Assembly: GCF_018991925.1 (NCBI RefSeq)
Contig: NW_024720773.1
Coordinates: 2,898,577-2,962,576, forward strand
DNA from: Homarus americanus
Lineage: Eukaryota > Arthropoda > Malacostraca > Decapoda > Nephropidae
Direction: 5' to 3'
Length of the DNA: 64,000 nucleotides
Shown here: piece by piece, positions 22,340 through 35,224 of the stretch
How positions within the stretch are numbered: the stretch's first letter is position 1
Layout: every line of letters begins with the position of its first letter
Position numbers and translations under genes: made by a program
The notes under the pieces: model-generated
Told to the model about the DNA's origin: nothing
Databases searched by the model: none
The model's input: the letters and a program-made list of their open reading frames with translations, nothing else

Positions 22340-22990
22340 ACAGTACAGTATTGATCAACTGAGTAGCTGGAACAAGAACACAATAGAGGAATATATTAGT
22401 AATGTGGAAAAGATCAAACAGTACACAGAATTTGATCAAATAATGATCATACGTCTGTGGACGAGGTAAATGACGAATTAAAGAAAATACTTATGGAAAC
22501 AGCAGTGAGGACGTTCCCCAGAAGAAATGATAAGAAATGTGTCAAAAAAGATTAACAGTGAGAGTATAACAGGTTATAACAAGCAATGTTAGGTGAGTAG
22601 AAGGGAATAATACCACATAGCAAAACATAAACACACAACTTGAATAAATAACAATGCAAATTATAAAGATATGATAGAAAAGTAAGACATATAAGGGTTA
22701 AAACAAAAGAAAAATGCAATATTATTAATAGGGTGAAATAACTCAAAACTAAAGACCACAAGATGTTAAAAAAAAGGGATACTCCGGTAATGATAAACAA
22801 ATTCTTGGCTCATTTCAGAGGGCTGGTTGAGGAAGGAGAGTATGTAGATGAATCCGGGTTGGGTATTGTGACAGATGTGAGTGTGGATAATAAATCATAT
22901 TAAATGCTAACATTACGGAAGATGAAATTATGAAAAGCGGAGGCAGTCTTAAAACAATAAATCCCCGGGTATTAACAAAAGAATTAATGA
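22340..22990 (+). pseudogene. CR1/L2-like LINE reverse-transcriptase linker fragment
   Basis: Frame-broken pieces read SVDEVNDELKKIL, then INKFLAHFRGLVEEGEYV-like sequence, and finally ITEDEIMKSGGSLKTINP, which matches the start of the LINE reverse transcriptase (ITEDEI...LK..KSPG..). It ends where the Tigger B copy inserts at 22996. A later RT piece (LFNKVLDTGELPEEW) lies separately at 37725-37775. Confidence 0.6.
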
Positions 22991-22995
22991 ATATA

Positions 22996-25052
22996 CAGTG
23001 ATCCCTCGGTTAACGAACGCCTCGGTTAACGAATTACCTTCCATAAGAATCTTCAATTCGGTTAACGAACAAAAATTCGGTTAACGAAATTCTTACGAAA
23101 TCATGTCAACATGTTTTCGCCTGCTCACTAGCTGGAATATTAGTCCGCCAATACAGTAATCAGTTCTAGGGCTTAAATTCGTTCCTATTTGAGTAAATAT
23201 CAAGAAGGTTGTGCTATTAAATATTTTTCGAAGTTTTATATTAAAATTATTAGTCATTTTATCATTTATTTAACATAATTGCAGTACAGGAAATTAGTTT
23301 TTGGTGCGTCAATCAGCCACTTCACTCACCCACCAAGGTGTCAGTGGAGGTAACATCTTGTTTGTTTCTCTCTTGAACATAAACTATTTTTACGTTTTTA
23401 CAGAACAATTATTGGTCATTCTGAAATTTATTAACATATTGATAATACAAAGCACAGTGCAGTGCTGATTTAACTAAAATAATCTTTATTTACAGCAATT
23501 AAATTTAAAATTTTAGTGGTGAAATTGTTATTGAATCCAGCATGGGTCCAAAGAAATCTAGAAAGGCGATTTCAATCCAGGTAAAACAGGAAATCATGAA
23601 GAAACATGAAGGCGGCATTAGAACATATGTGCTTAGTAAAGAATATGGCATGTCGGCATCAACTGTATTGACAATTCTTGCACAGAAAGACAAGTTCAAA
23701 GAAACGAAAATGAGAGACAAATCTACCAGAGTGTTTAAAGGTAGATCCTTAATTGCAGAAGCAGAGAGGTTACTTCTCATTTCGATTAAGGAAAAACAAA
23801 TGAAAGGAGATTCAATTTCGACTTAATTTATTTGTGAAAGAGCCAGGGAAATTTATGAACATTTGAAGGAAGATCAACCTGTTTCTTCTGGCACAGAGTT
23901 TGAAGAGTTTAGGGCCAGCAAGGGGCTGGTTCAAAAAATTTAAGAAAAGAAGTGACATTTTCAGTGTTATAAGGCATAGTGAGGCTGCCAGTGCAGATAA
24001 AGGAGGAGGAGGTGGAGGAAGAAAATTATCTTCCACAGCAAATGTTCAATGTGGACGCAATTGGGCTGTTCTGGAAGTAAATGCCCAAAAGGACATTCAT
24101 CACCAGAGATGAAGCTTCTTTACCTGGGCATAAACCCATGAAGGACCGTCTCAGTCTATTGCTTGGTGCCAATGTTTCGGGGGATTTCCAACTGAAGCCG
24201 ATGCTTGTCTACCACTCTGAGAACCCCAGGGTGTTCAAGCAAAAAAAAGTGGTAAGAGGACAACTTGGAGTTTATTGAAAGTCCAACCGTAAGGCATGGG
24301 TGACTAGACAGCTCTTTAATGAATGGGCTGTTGATGTGTTTTGCCCTTCTGTCAAGAGCTACCTAACCACCAATAAACTCCCTTTAAAGGCTCTTCTCCT
24401 CATGGCTAATGCTCCTGGTCATGACCCTGAACTTGCCAGCACTTTGGAGGCTCGATTTGACTTTGTCAAAGTGTTGTTTTTGCCTCCAAACACTACATCA
24501 ATTATACAGCCAATGGACCAGAATGTGATCAGCAACTTTAAGAAGTTGTACATGAAGAAAATGTTCAGGTGTTATCAGGCAACTTCCACTGATCCTGAAC
24601 TAACACTGGCACAGTTCTGGAAGACACAATTCAACATCCTGGAGGCTGTAAAATTGATTGTGTCATCATGGCGAGAAGTCTCCATTAGATCCCTCAATTC
24701 TTCATGGAAAGGACTGTGGCCATCAGCAGTCCATGATTTTGAGGGATTTGAGGAAGAAACAGAGTTGGACAATGAGATTGTGTCCACTGGTTAGTCATTG
24801 GGCCTTGAAGTGGAGGAGGATGATGATGTGGAAGAGGTTGTGATGTCTCATGAGCATGAACTTACTCCTGAAGACTTGCAGCAACTGAACGAGATGTTAG
24901 AAGCTGACAGTGGTGAAGAGGAAAGGGAAAATGATGACCATATGTCTTCTTCAGATTTAAAGGATGTTGTTTACTACTGGGAGAAGTTCAGGAAACTAGC
25001 TTCAAGGCACCCTGATGTGGAAACAACAGAACCTATTATGTGTAATGCTGAG
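22996..25052 (+). mobile_element. Tigger family B copy 2, 3'-truncated
   Basis: TA at 22994-22995. The left TIR is CAGTGATCCCTCGGTTAACG. The sequence parallels 33169-35190 but ends inside the coding region at GAGGAT (25050-25055), where the 44-bp satellite begins. The right TIR is absent, so the copy is dead. Confidence 0.9.
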
Positions 25053-25061
25053 GATCACTGA
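23542..25061 (+). pseudogene. Tigger family B transposase pseudogene
   Basis: It starts at ATG 23542 (MGPKKSRKAISIQ), giving the complete N-terminal helix-turn-helix that the 33-kb copy lacks. A stop lies at 23824-23826 (TAA for a Glu codon), followed by frame changes near 23930 and 24070, a TGA at 24278, and a stop at 24792. The first catalytic block is changed to NVDAIGLFW. The second reads LLLMANAPGH, so the catalytic Asp is Ala (codon GCT at 24405-24407, GAT in the other copy). The third, QPMDQ, is intact. The last frame, 24798-25061, is acidic and runs into the satellite. Confidence 0.9.
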
Positions 25062-28000
25062 TGTTACTATCTCAGGTCATTAATGTTCAAGTACATGATC
25101 ACCGATGTTGCTATCTCAGGTCATTAATGTTCAAGTACATGATCACCGATGTTGCTATCTCAGGTCATTAATGTTCAAGTACATGATCACTGATGTTACT
25201 ATCTCAGGTCATTAATGTTCAAGTACATGATCACTGATGTTACTATCTCAGGTCATTAATGTTCAAGTACATGATCACTGATGTTACTATCTCAGGTCAT
25301 TAATGTTCAAGTACATGATCACTGATGTTACTATCTCAGGTCATTAATGTTCAAGTACATGATCACTGTTACTATCTCAGGTCATTAATGTTCAAGTACA
25401 TGATCACTGATGTTACTATCTCAGGTCATTAATGTTCAAGTACATGATCACCGATGTTACTATCTCAGGTCATTAATGTTCAAGTACATGATCACTGATG
25501 TTACTATCTCAGGTCATTAATGTTCAAGTACATGATCACTGATGTTACTATCTCAGGTCATTAATGTTCAAGTACATGATCACTGATGTTACTATCTCAG
25601 GTCATTAATGTTCAAGTACATGATCACCGATGTTACTATCTCAGGTCATTAATGTTCAAGTACATGATCACTGATGTTACTATCTCAGGTTATTAATGTT
25701 CAAGTACATGATCACTGATGTTACTATCTCAGGTCATTAATGTTCAAGTACATGATCACTGATGTTACTATCTCAGGTCATTAATGTTCAAGTACATGAT
25801 CACTGATGTTACTATCTCAGGTCATTAATGTTCAAGTACATGATCACCGATGTTACTATCTCAGGTCATTAATGTTCAAGTACATGATCACCGATGTTAC
25901 TATCTCAGGTCATTAATGTTCTAGTACATGATCACTGATGTTACTATCTCAGGTCATTAATGTTCAAGTACATGATCACTGTTACTATCTCAGGTCATTA
26001 ATGTTCAGGTCATTAATGTTCAACTGATCACTGATGTTACTATCTCAGGTCATTAATGTTCAAGTACATGATCACTGATGTTACTATCTCAGGTCATTAA
26101 TGTTCAAGTACATGATCACTGATGTTACTATCTCAGGTCATTAATGTTCTAAGTACATGATCACTGATGTTACTATCTCAGGTCATTAATGTTCAAGTAC
26201 ATGATCACTGATGTTACTATCTCAGGTCATTAATGTTCAAGTACATGATCACTGATGTTACTATCTCAGGTCATTAATGTTCAAGTACATGATCACTGAT
26301 GTTACTATCTCAGGTCATTAATGTTCAAGTACATGATCACTGACTATCTCAGGTCATTAATGTTCAAGTACATGATCACTGATGTTACTATCTCAGGTCA
26401 TTAATGTTCAAGTACATGATCACCGATGTTACTATCTCAGGTCATTAATGTTCAAGTACATGATCACTGATGTTACTATCTCAGGTTATTAATGTTCAAG
26501 TACATGATCACTGATGTTACTATCTAAGGTCATTAATGTTCAAGTACATGATCATTGATGTTACTATCTCAGGTCATTAATGTTCAAGTACATGATCACT
26601 GATGTTACTATCTCAGGTCATTAATGTTCAAGTACATGATCACCGATGTTACTATCTCAGGTCATTAATGTTCAAGTACATGATCACCGATGTTACTATC
26701 TCAGGTCATTAATGTTCTAGTACATGATCACTGATGTTACTATCTCAGGTCATTAATGTTCAAGTACATGATCACCGATGTTACTATCTCAGGTCATTAA
26801 TGTTCAAGTACATGATCACCGATGTTACTATCTCAGGTCATTAATGTTCTAGTACATGATCACTGATGTTACTATCTCAGGTCATTAATGTTCAAGTACA
26901 TGATCACTGATGTTACTATCTCAGGTCATTAATGTTCAAGTACATGATCACTGATGTTACTATCTCAGGTCATTAATGTTCAAGTACATGATCACTGATG
27001 TTACTATCTCAGGTCATTAATGTTCAAGTACATGATCACTGATGTTACTATCTCAGGTCATTAATGTTCAAGTACATGATCACTGATGTTACTATCTCAG
27101 GTCATTAATGTTCAAGTACATGATCACTGATGTTACTATCTCAGGTCATTAATGTTCAAGTACATGATCACTGATGTTACTATCTCAGGTCATTAATGTT
27201 CAAGTACATGATCACTGATGTTACTATCTCAGGTCATTAATGTTCAAGTACATGATCACTGATGTTACTATCTCAGGTCATTAATGTTCAAGTACATGAT
27301 CACTGATGTTACTATCTCAGGTCATTAATGTTCAAGTACATGATCACTGATGTTACTATCTCCAGGTCATTAATGTTCAAATTACACTTGATCACTGATA
27401 ATGTGTTACTATCTCAGGTCATTAATGTTCAAGTACATGATCACCAATGTTCTCTAGGTCATTAATGTTCAGAAGTACATGATGCTGATGTTACTATCTC
27501 AGGTCATTAATGTTCAAGTACATGATCACTGATCAATATTTACTATCTCCAGGTCATTAATGTTTCAAGTACATGATCACTGATGTTACTATCTCAGGTC
27601 ATTAATGTTCAGAAGTACGCAGTCACTGATGTTACTATCTCAGGTCATTAATGTTCAAGTACATGATCACTGATGTTACTATCTCAGGTCATTAATGTTC
27701 AAGTACATGATCACTGATGTTACTATCTCAGGTCATTAATGTTCTAGTACATGATCACTGATGTTACTATCTCAGGTCATTAATGTTCAAGTACATGATC
27801 ACCGATGTTACTATCTCAGGTCATTAATGTTCAAGTACATGATCACCGATGTTACTATCTCAGGTCATTAATGTTCTAGTACATGATCACTGATGTTACT
27901 ATCTCAGGTCATTAATGTTCAAGTACATGATCACTGATGTTACTATCTCAGGTCATTAATGTTCAAGTACATGATCACTGATGTTACTATCTCAGGTCAT

Positions 28001-30002
28001 TAATGTTCAAGTACATGATCACTGATGTTACTATCTCAGGTCATTAATGTTCAAGTACATGATCACTGATGTTACTATCTCAGGTCATTAATGTTCAAGT
28101 ACATGATCACTGATGTTACTATCTCAGGTCATTAATGTTCAAGTACATGATCACTGATGTTACTATCTCAGGTCATTAATGTTCAAGTACATGATCACCG
28201 ATGTTACTATCTCAGGTCATTAATGTTCAAGTACATGATCACTGATGTTACTATCTCAGGTTATTAATGTTCAAGTACATGATCACTGATGTTACTATCT
28301 AAGGTCATTAATGTTCAAGTACATGATCATTGATGTTACTATCTCAGGTCATTAATGTTCAAGTACATGATCACTGATGTTACTATCTCAGGTCATTAAT
28401 GTTCAAGTACATGATCACCGATGTTACTATCTCAGGTCATTAATGTTCAAGTACATGATCACCGATGTTACTATCTCAGGTCATTAATGTTCTAGTACAT
28501 GATCACTGATGTTACTATCTCAGGTCATTAATGTTCAAGTACATGATCACCGATGTTACTATCTCAGGTCATTAATGTTCAAGTACATGATCACTGATGT
28601 TACTATCTCAGGTCATTAATGTTCAAGTACATGATCACTGATGTTACTATCTCAGGTCATTAATGTTCAAGTACATGATCACTGATGTTACTATCTCAGG
28701 TCATTAATGTTCAAGTACATGATCACTGATGTTACTATCTCAGGTCATTAATGTTCAAGTACATGATCACTGATGTTACTATCTCAGGTCATTAATGTTC
28801 AAGTACATGATCACTGATGTTACTATCTCAGGTCATTAATGTTCAAGTACATGATCACTGATGTTACTATCTTAATGTTCAAGTACATCACTGATGTTAC
28901 TATCTCAGGTCATTAATGTTCAAGTACATGATCACTGATGTTACTATCTCAGGTCATTAATGTTCAAGCACATGATCACGATGTTACTATCTCAGGTCAT
29001 TAATGTTCAAGTACATGATCACTATCTCAGGTCATTAATGTTCAAGTACATGATCACTGATGTTACTATCTCAGGTCATTAATGTTCAAGTACATGATCA
29101 CTGATGTTACTATCTCAGGTCATTAATGTTCAAGTACATGATCACTGATGTTACTATCTCAGGTCATTAATGTTCAAGTACATGATCACTGATGTTACTA
29201 TCTCAGGTCATTAATGTTCAAGTACATGATCACTGATGTTACTATCTCAGGTCATTAATGTTCAAGTACATGATCACTGATGTTACTATCTCAGGTCATT
29301 AATGTTCAAGTACATGATCACTGATGTTACTATCTCAGGTCATTAATGTTCAAGTACATGATCACCGATGTTACTATCTCAGGTCATTAATGTTCAAGTA
29401 CATGATCACCGATGTTACTATCTCAGGTCATTAATGTTCAAGTACATGATCACTGATGTTACTATCTCAGGTCATTAATGTTCAAGTACATGATCACCGA
29501 TGTTACTATCTCAGGTCATTAATGTTCAAGTACATGATCACTGATGTTACTATCTCAGGTCATTAATGTTCAAGTACATGATCACCGATGTTACTATCTC
29601 AGGTCATTAATGTTCAAGTACATGATCACTGATGTTACTATCTCAGGTCATTAATGTTCAAGTACATGATCACTGATGTTACTATCTCAGGTCATTAATG
29701 TTCAAGTACATGATCACTGATGTTACTATCTCAGGTCATTAATGTTCAAGTACATGATCACTGATGTTACTATCTCAGGTCATTAATGTTCAAGGACATG
29801 ATCACCGATGTTACTATCTCAGGTCATTAATGTTCAAGTACATGATCACTGATGTTACTATCTCAGGTCATTAATGTTCAAGTACATGATCACTGATGTT
29901 ACTATCTCAGGTCATTAATGTTCAAGTACATGATCACCAATGTTACTATCTCAGGTCATTAATGTTCAAGTACATGATCACTGATGTTACTATCTCAGGT
30001 CA
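25053..30002. repeat. 44-bp satellite array, about 112 units
   Basis: Head-to-tail copies of one 44-bp unit (it contains TGATCACTGATGTTACTATC and CTCAGGTCATTAATGTTC) fill 4.95 kb. Most units are near identical. Recurrent variants are CACCGATG, GTTCTAGTAC, CAGGTTATT and CTAAGGTC. A variant pattern at about 26440-26720 is repeated at about 28215-28495 (offset 1775 bp), and another pair at 26714/26846 recurs at 27741/27873 (offset 1027), so blocks of many units were duplicated. Units at about 27360-27620 are unusually damaged. No open frame or coding sign. Confidence 0.97.
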
Positions 30003-30003
30003 A

Positions 30004-30005
30004 TG

Positions 30006-30089
<84 letters not shown>
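30004..30089. repeat. (TAA)n microsatellite, left half of the SINE tail
   Basis: A pure (TAA)n run directly after the satellite. It continues on the far side of the inserted element at 32389-32460. Confidence 0.95.
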
Positions 30090-30090
<1 letters not shown>

Positions 30091-32387
30091 AATCGGCCCT
30101 TAACATACGCGGGGCTTAGGTAACAGAGATACCCGTGAATTTTAAAAATCTATGTACTTTTGCTGCTCCCCCCCTAAAAAAACCCTGGCCCCCCCATGTC
30201 CTTATTTACCGTATATACCTGTGTGTAGTTCGAGTTTTTAAGACCAAATTATTTGGCAAAAAATTGGGGGTCGACCTCTAAACAGGTAATAGTTTCATTA
30301 GGTTGAAAAATATTTACCAGTAACTACCAGTAAACAATGGAAACGATGCACCACCAACTGTGAGTGTCGGTACAGTTGCCAGGGCAGATCTCTTGCGTCA
30401 TCATAGCAAGCGCAAAGTAGCCAAATGCATGGTATGGTAGCACAGGACAATGTAAAACATAAAGTATTAATTTTTTTAAGTTTATTTATAGATACTGTAC
30501 ATAAATTTTTGTTCATTACATTTGAAACATCAATCACTGTTAATTAAATTTGAAACAAAAGAAAACTACGATACCGTATTTCTAAATACCGGGTATTTTC
30601 ATTAAAATATTACATAACAAATATATTTTACCTTAACTGTGACTGAATGAATATATTCTCAGAAATAAATATGGAAATGTAATATTTTTGTTGAAATGAC
30701 GTACGTATTACAGTGGAAAGTGGGATAAAATCATTACGAAAACAATGACTTTCGCTTTCTTTCGTTGTTCAAAAGATTTTACCGTGGAACAAACCTGTAC
30801 TGTACATGTACTAAATGATTACGGTACTAAAATTGTTATGTCTATTGCAAATATAGATTGTTTATGCAGGTATTCAAATAAATCACTATCTTACAAGAAT
30901 CCCAGCAATGTAAGTTAAATTCACCCAGGTCGTTTGGGTGGCAAATTATGAGGAGAGCTTAGTTACTCTTAAGTAATGATAAATAAACACGTAGACAGGC
31001 CTTCAGTGCCAACTGTCACATCTTATCTCAAATAAATAAACAAACACCACTCTGTCACCTCACCTCCCCCCCCCATGCTCCCTGGCTACAAGAGATTGGT
31101 GATAACTTTATTCTTTAAGGTGTTTATTTTATATAATATCTCAGACTATAGTTAGGAGATTACAATTTGCATTGCTGGAATCCTTGCAAGACAGCCAATA
31201 ATTTGAATATAAATGTCATATTTTTGCTCAAGATATAAAAATGTAGTACATTAGTGTACAATACAGTACTGTGTGGTACATTTTATAATAAAGTATAAAG
31301 TTTTCAATTGTATTTTTGGGTAGATTTGCATAAATTTCTTCATCTATTTTCATCCATTTACATGCACACACCGTACCAAAAGAAATAAATGACCTTAGTG
31401 CAAAGCTGGAGTGTAATGTACTAATTTCATTACGGTACTAAAATTGTTATGTCTAGTGCAAATTAGAGCATGTTGCTATTCAAATTAATCAGTGTCTTAC
31501 AAGAATCCCAGCAATGTTAATTATATTCTCCCAGGTCATTTCACTGGCATTTTAAAATGAGAGAAGCTTAGTAGGACTGTTAAATAAACACACAGAGACC
31601 TTCGGCTCAAACTGTCAAACATATCACCTCAACCCCCCACCCCCCCCACCCCTCGCTGGCTGGCTGGCTCCGTCCCTCCTTCCCCCATCTGCTCAGCCGG
31701 GGGTTTATTTAGGCTTACAGTTTTTATCTTATATAATATCTCAGACTAAAGTTAGATTATAATTTGCATTGTTGGAATCCTTGCAAGACAGCCAATAATT
31801 TGAATATAAACGTCATATATTTTGCTCAAGAGATAAAAATTGTTGTACATTAGTGTACAGTACTGGTTTTCGGTTACAATAATATTCCCTCCTAATTGAC
31901 TTGAATAAATACTTGAATGGAAATATACAATATTTTTGTTGAAACTACCCACGTTTCAGTGTAAAGTGTCGTAATAATAAATGGTAAACAATTTGCCTTC
32001 GGCACTCGGTGTTTCAGGCACGGCGAGCCTCAGTTTATAAGACGTAGAGTGTTTTTACTGAAGGTTTTGTTGTTCCAATGCCCTCACAAACTTGGATAGA
32101 CCTATAAACAAGGAATATCATAAATTAAAGATTTTTTGGTAAAAAATCAGGGTCGACCTACAATGCTGATCTCAACACAAGCGTGGTTACAGCGAGACAT
32201 ACTGAGTGAGGGAGTGCGGGGGTGGCGTGATGCGTGTGTGTGTGTATGGGGTGGCGGGCGGTGTGCGGTGCCGCGCGCGATTTGAATGTACTTCAATTAC
32301 TTCAATGTACAGAATATTCCTCCGGCGGGGCAATCCGCGTATTTGCGAATCCGTGTATGCTAAACCCGCGTATGTTAAGGGCCGACT

Positions 32388-32388
<1 letters not shown>
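30090..32388. mobile_element. 2.3-kb TIR element inserted in (TAA)n
   Basis: The ends read CAATCGGCCCTTAACATACG and, in reverse, CAGTCGGCCCTTAACATACG, flanked by TA on each side inside a (TAA)n run. It holds a 600-bp near-duplication (30830-31260 versus 31430-31860), each part built from an inverted-repeat module (AGCAATG...GCATTGCT). It holds smaller nested features: GGGTCGACCT with its AAAAAAT flank at both about 30265 and 32150, and a GC-rich stretch near 32200-32280. No transposase was recognised, so it is non-autonomous. A related internal block lies inverted at 54760-55700. Confidence 0.8.
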
Positions 32389-32462
<74 letters not shown>

Positions 32463-32820
32463 GTTGCCCTTTGTGTAACGAGGATTGCCGACCCAAAGGC
32501 CACCTAGGCGTGAATTTGTTTAAGGTGTAGAAGCTGTCGCCAACACAACAACCACACCCTGAGTTAACGAGTTGCATGACCCAGTGTCAAGGAATAGTCC
32601 GAGAAGACCGGACAACTCGCCAACTGCACTGGCTAACCATTACCCCGGAACACGATCCGTAAATCGATTAACATCCAGGTTCTCAATTACTGCTCGGTAG
32701 ACAGAGGCAAATGGCGTAAAGAAACTTGCCCATAGTTTCACCCTGCCCGGAGATCGAACCCGGGTCCACTCGTTTGTGAGGCAAGCATGCTGACCATTAC
32801 ACCACTAAACAGCTGTTATG
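32389..32820 (-). repeat. tRNA-derived SINE with (TTA)n tail
   Basis: Read on the minus strand, 32815-32745 is tRNA-like: A box TAGTGGTGTAATGG, a loop with CTCACAA (anticodon CAC, Val-like), and B box GGGTTCGATCTCC. A tRNA-unrelated body of about 280 bp follows (32744-32461), and then a (TTA)n tail. A head with RNA polymerase III boxes, a body and a simple-repeat tail is the standard SINE plan. The tRNA-Val origin is a best guess from the loop. Confidence 0.8.
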
Positions 32821-33166
32821 CAACAGCTGATATGTCCACTGTACACTCATCCCCCATATTCGCAAGACTAACACTCTTAGAAATCGTCGCCAATTGTGAA
32901 TTCACAAATAGTGAATTTAATACCATAAGGAAAAAATAGAGTACGGTACCATGGCTACCAAGATTATCATTTTTGTCGTAATATTTTGGGTTATAAATGA
33001 TCAATGTTTCAGAGATGGTGTTGATGTTTATATGGAGTGAGTTGTTGTAATAGAGTACTATATATAAATTAAGAAATGTTAACAAAAATAATTGTTTTAT
33101 CTACTGATAATTAAAGTCATGAGTACAGTACAGTACGTAAATAAACATGTAACTCATTGACAACAC
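32821..33166. other. no gene seen
   Basis: AT-rich. Complementary segments AATTGTGAATTC / GTGAATTTAA near 32893-32920 and a CCCCCATATTCGC motif suggest an unassigned MITE edge. Confidence 0.4.
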
Positions 33167-33760
33167 TACAGTGATCCCTCGGTTAACGAGCGCCTCGGTT
33201 AACGAGTTACCTCCCATAAGATTCTTAACTTCGGTTAACGAGCAACCCCTCGGTTAACGAGTTTCTTACGAGGCGACCTCAACATGTTTTCGCTTGCATT
33301 TGGTGGTCCACCAGCTGTCGTATTAGTCCGCCAATACAGTAATCGGTTCTAGGGCTTAAATTCCTTACTATTTTAGTAAATATCAAGAAGTTTATACTAT
33401 TCAATAATTTTAAAAGTTTAATTTTAAATTTTTTAGTCATTTTAACAATTATTGAACATAACTGAAGGTAAAGTCACTAGTTTTATGCGCGCCATCCAGT
33501 CTCTTAACACACCAAACAAGCGTTAGTCTCTCTCTGTTTTCAGTGGAGGTAACATCTTGCTTGAGACTCTCTTCAACTAAACGCTTTTTTTCTGTGTTTC
33601 CAAGCAAACTATAGGTCATTTTGAAATTTATTTTACATATTGACAATATATAGCACAGTACAGTGTTATTTTAAAGAAAATATTCTTTATTTACAGCTAG
33701 TTTAAACTTAAAAAACATGAACAAGGCATTAGAACAAATGCGCTATGCAAAGAATATGGC

Positions 33761-35224
33761 ATGTCGACATCAACTGTGTCGACAAATCTTGCACAGAAAG
33801 ACAAATTTAAAGAAATGAAAGTGAGAGACAAATCTACCAGAGTGTTTAAAAGTAGATCCCTAATTGCAGAAACTGAGAGGTTACTTCTCATCTGGATTAG
33901 GGAAAAACAGATGAAAGGTGATTCAGTTTCTACTGAATTCATTTGTGAAAGAGCCAGGGAGATTTACGAACATTTAAAGACAGATCAACTTGGTTCTTCA
34001 GGCACAGAATTTGAAGATTTTCGGGCCAGCAAAGGCTGGTTCGAAAAATTTAAGAAAAGAAGTGACATTTTCAGTGTTGTTAGGCATGGTGATGCTGCGA
34101 GTGCTGATAAGGAAGGGGCAGCAAAGTTTTTAGTGGAATTTAAAAAACTGATGGAAGAAGAAAATTATCTTCCACTGCAAGTGTTTAATGTGGATGAAAC
34201 TGGACTGTTCTGGAAAAAGATGCCCAAAAGAACATTCATCACCAGAGATGAAGCCTCTTTACCTGGGCATAAACCCATGAAAGACCATCTCACTCTATTG
34301 CTTGGTGCCAATGCTTCAGGGGATTTCCGACTGAAGCCTATGCTTGTCTACCACTCTGAAAACCCCAGGGTGTTCAAGCAACAGATAGTGGTAAGAACAA
34401 GGCTTGGAGTCTATTGGAAGTCCAACCGTAAGGCATGGGTGACTAGACAGCTCTTTAATGAATGGGCTGTTGATGTGTTTTGCCCTTCTGTCAAGAGCTA
34501 CCTAACCACCAATAAACTCCCTTTAAAGGTTCTTCTCCTCATGGATAATGCTCCTGGTCATGACCCTGAACTTGCTAGAGCTTTGGAGTATCAATTTGAC
34601 TTTGTGAAAGTGTTGTTTTTGCCTCCAAACACTACATCAATCATACAGCCAATGGACCAGAATGTGATCAGCAACTTCAAGAAGTTGTACATGAAGAAAA
34701 TGTTTAGGAGGTGTCATCAGGCAACTTCCACTGATCCTGAACTAACACTGAAACATTTCTGGAAGACACAATTCATCATCCTGGAGGCTGTAAAATTGAT
34801 TGTGTCATCATGGCAAGAAGTCTCCACTAGATCCCTCAATTCTTCATGGAAAGCACTGTGGCCATCAGCAGTCCATGATTTTGAGGGATTTGAGGAAGAA
34901 ACAGAGTTGGACCAGGAGATTGTGTCCCTTGGTCAGTCATTGGGCCTTGAAGTGGAAGAGGATGATGTCGAAGAGCTTGTGATGTCTCATGAGGAGGAAC
35001 TTACTCCTGATGACATGAAGCAACTGGATGAGATGTTAGAGGATGACAGTGGTGAGGAGGAAATTAAAAGTGATGACCATATGTCAGCTAAACAGTTGAA
35101 AGATGTGATTTACTACTGGGAGAAGTTCAGGGAACTGGCTTCAAAGCACCCAGAGGTGAAAAAAACTGAACTAACTTTGTGTCATGTTGAGGATTCAATG
35201 GTCTCCTTCTTTAAACATAGTTAA
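33761..35224 (+). CDS. Tigger family B transposase, N-terminally shortened
   Basis: 487 codons from the first in-frame ATG. Homology to the 23542 copy begins upstream at 33714, but the segment carrying the ancestral start is deleted, so the first helix-turn-helix is cut. The CENPB-type DNA-binding domain is at about residues 35-105 (GWFEKFKKR at 92-100). Catalytic residues are Asp145 (NVDETGLFWKK), Asp262 (LLMDNAPGH) and Asp299 (IIQPMDQ), with 36 residues between the last two, all intact. An acidic C-terminal region follows (EEDDVEELV, DDSGEEE). The protein ends in SMVSFFKHS, where SMVSFF resembles a PIP-box lacking its Gln. The stop TAA overlaps the ATG of the next frame. Confidence 0.92.
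   Translation: MSTSTVSTNLAQKDKFKEMKVRDKSTRVFKSRSLIAETERLLLIWIREKQMKGDSVSTEFICERAREIYEHLKTDQLGSSGTEFEDFRASKGWFEKFKKRSDIFSVVRHGDAASADKEGAAKFLVEFKKLMEEENYLPLQVFNVDETGLFWKKMPKRTFITRDEASLPGHKPMKDHLTLLLGANASGDFRLKPMLVYHSENPRVFKQQIVVRTRLGVYWKSNRKAWVTRQLFNEWAVDVFCPSVKSYLTTNKLPLKVLLLMDNAPGHDPELARALEYQFDFVKVLFLPPNTTSIIQPMDQNVISNFKKLYMKKMFRRCHQATSTDPELTLKHFWKTQFIILEAVKLIVSSWQEVSTRSLNSSWKALWPSAVHDFEGFEEETELDQEIVSLGQSLGLEVEEDDVEELVMSHEEELTPDDMKQLDEMLEDDSGEEEIKSDDHMSAKQLKDVIYYWEKFRELASKHPEVKKTELTLCHVEDSMVSFFKHS

Noticed and set aside
25053..30002. CRISPR-like array
   Set aside because: The 44-bp units are contiguous and nearly identical, with no unique spacers. It is a satellite in eukaryotic DNA.
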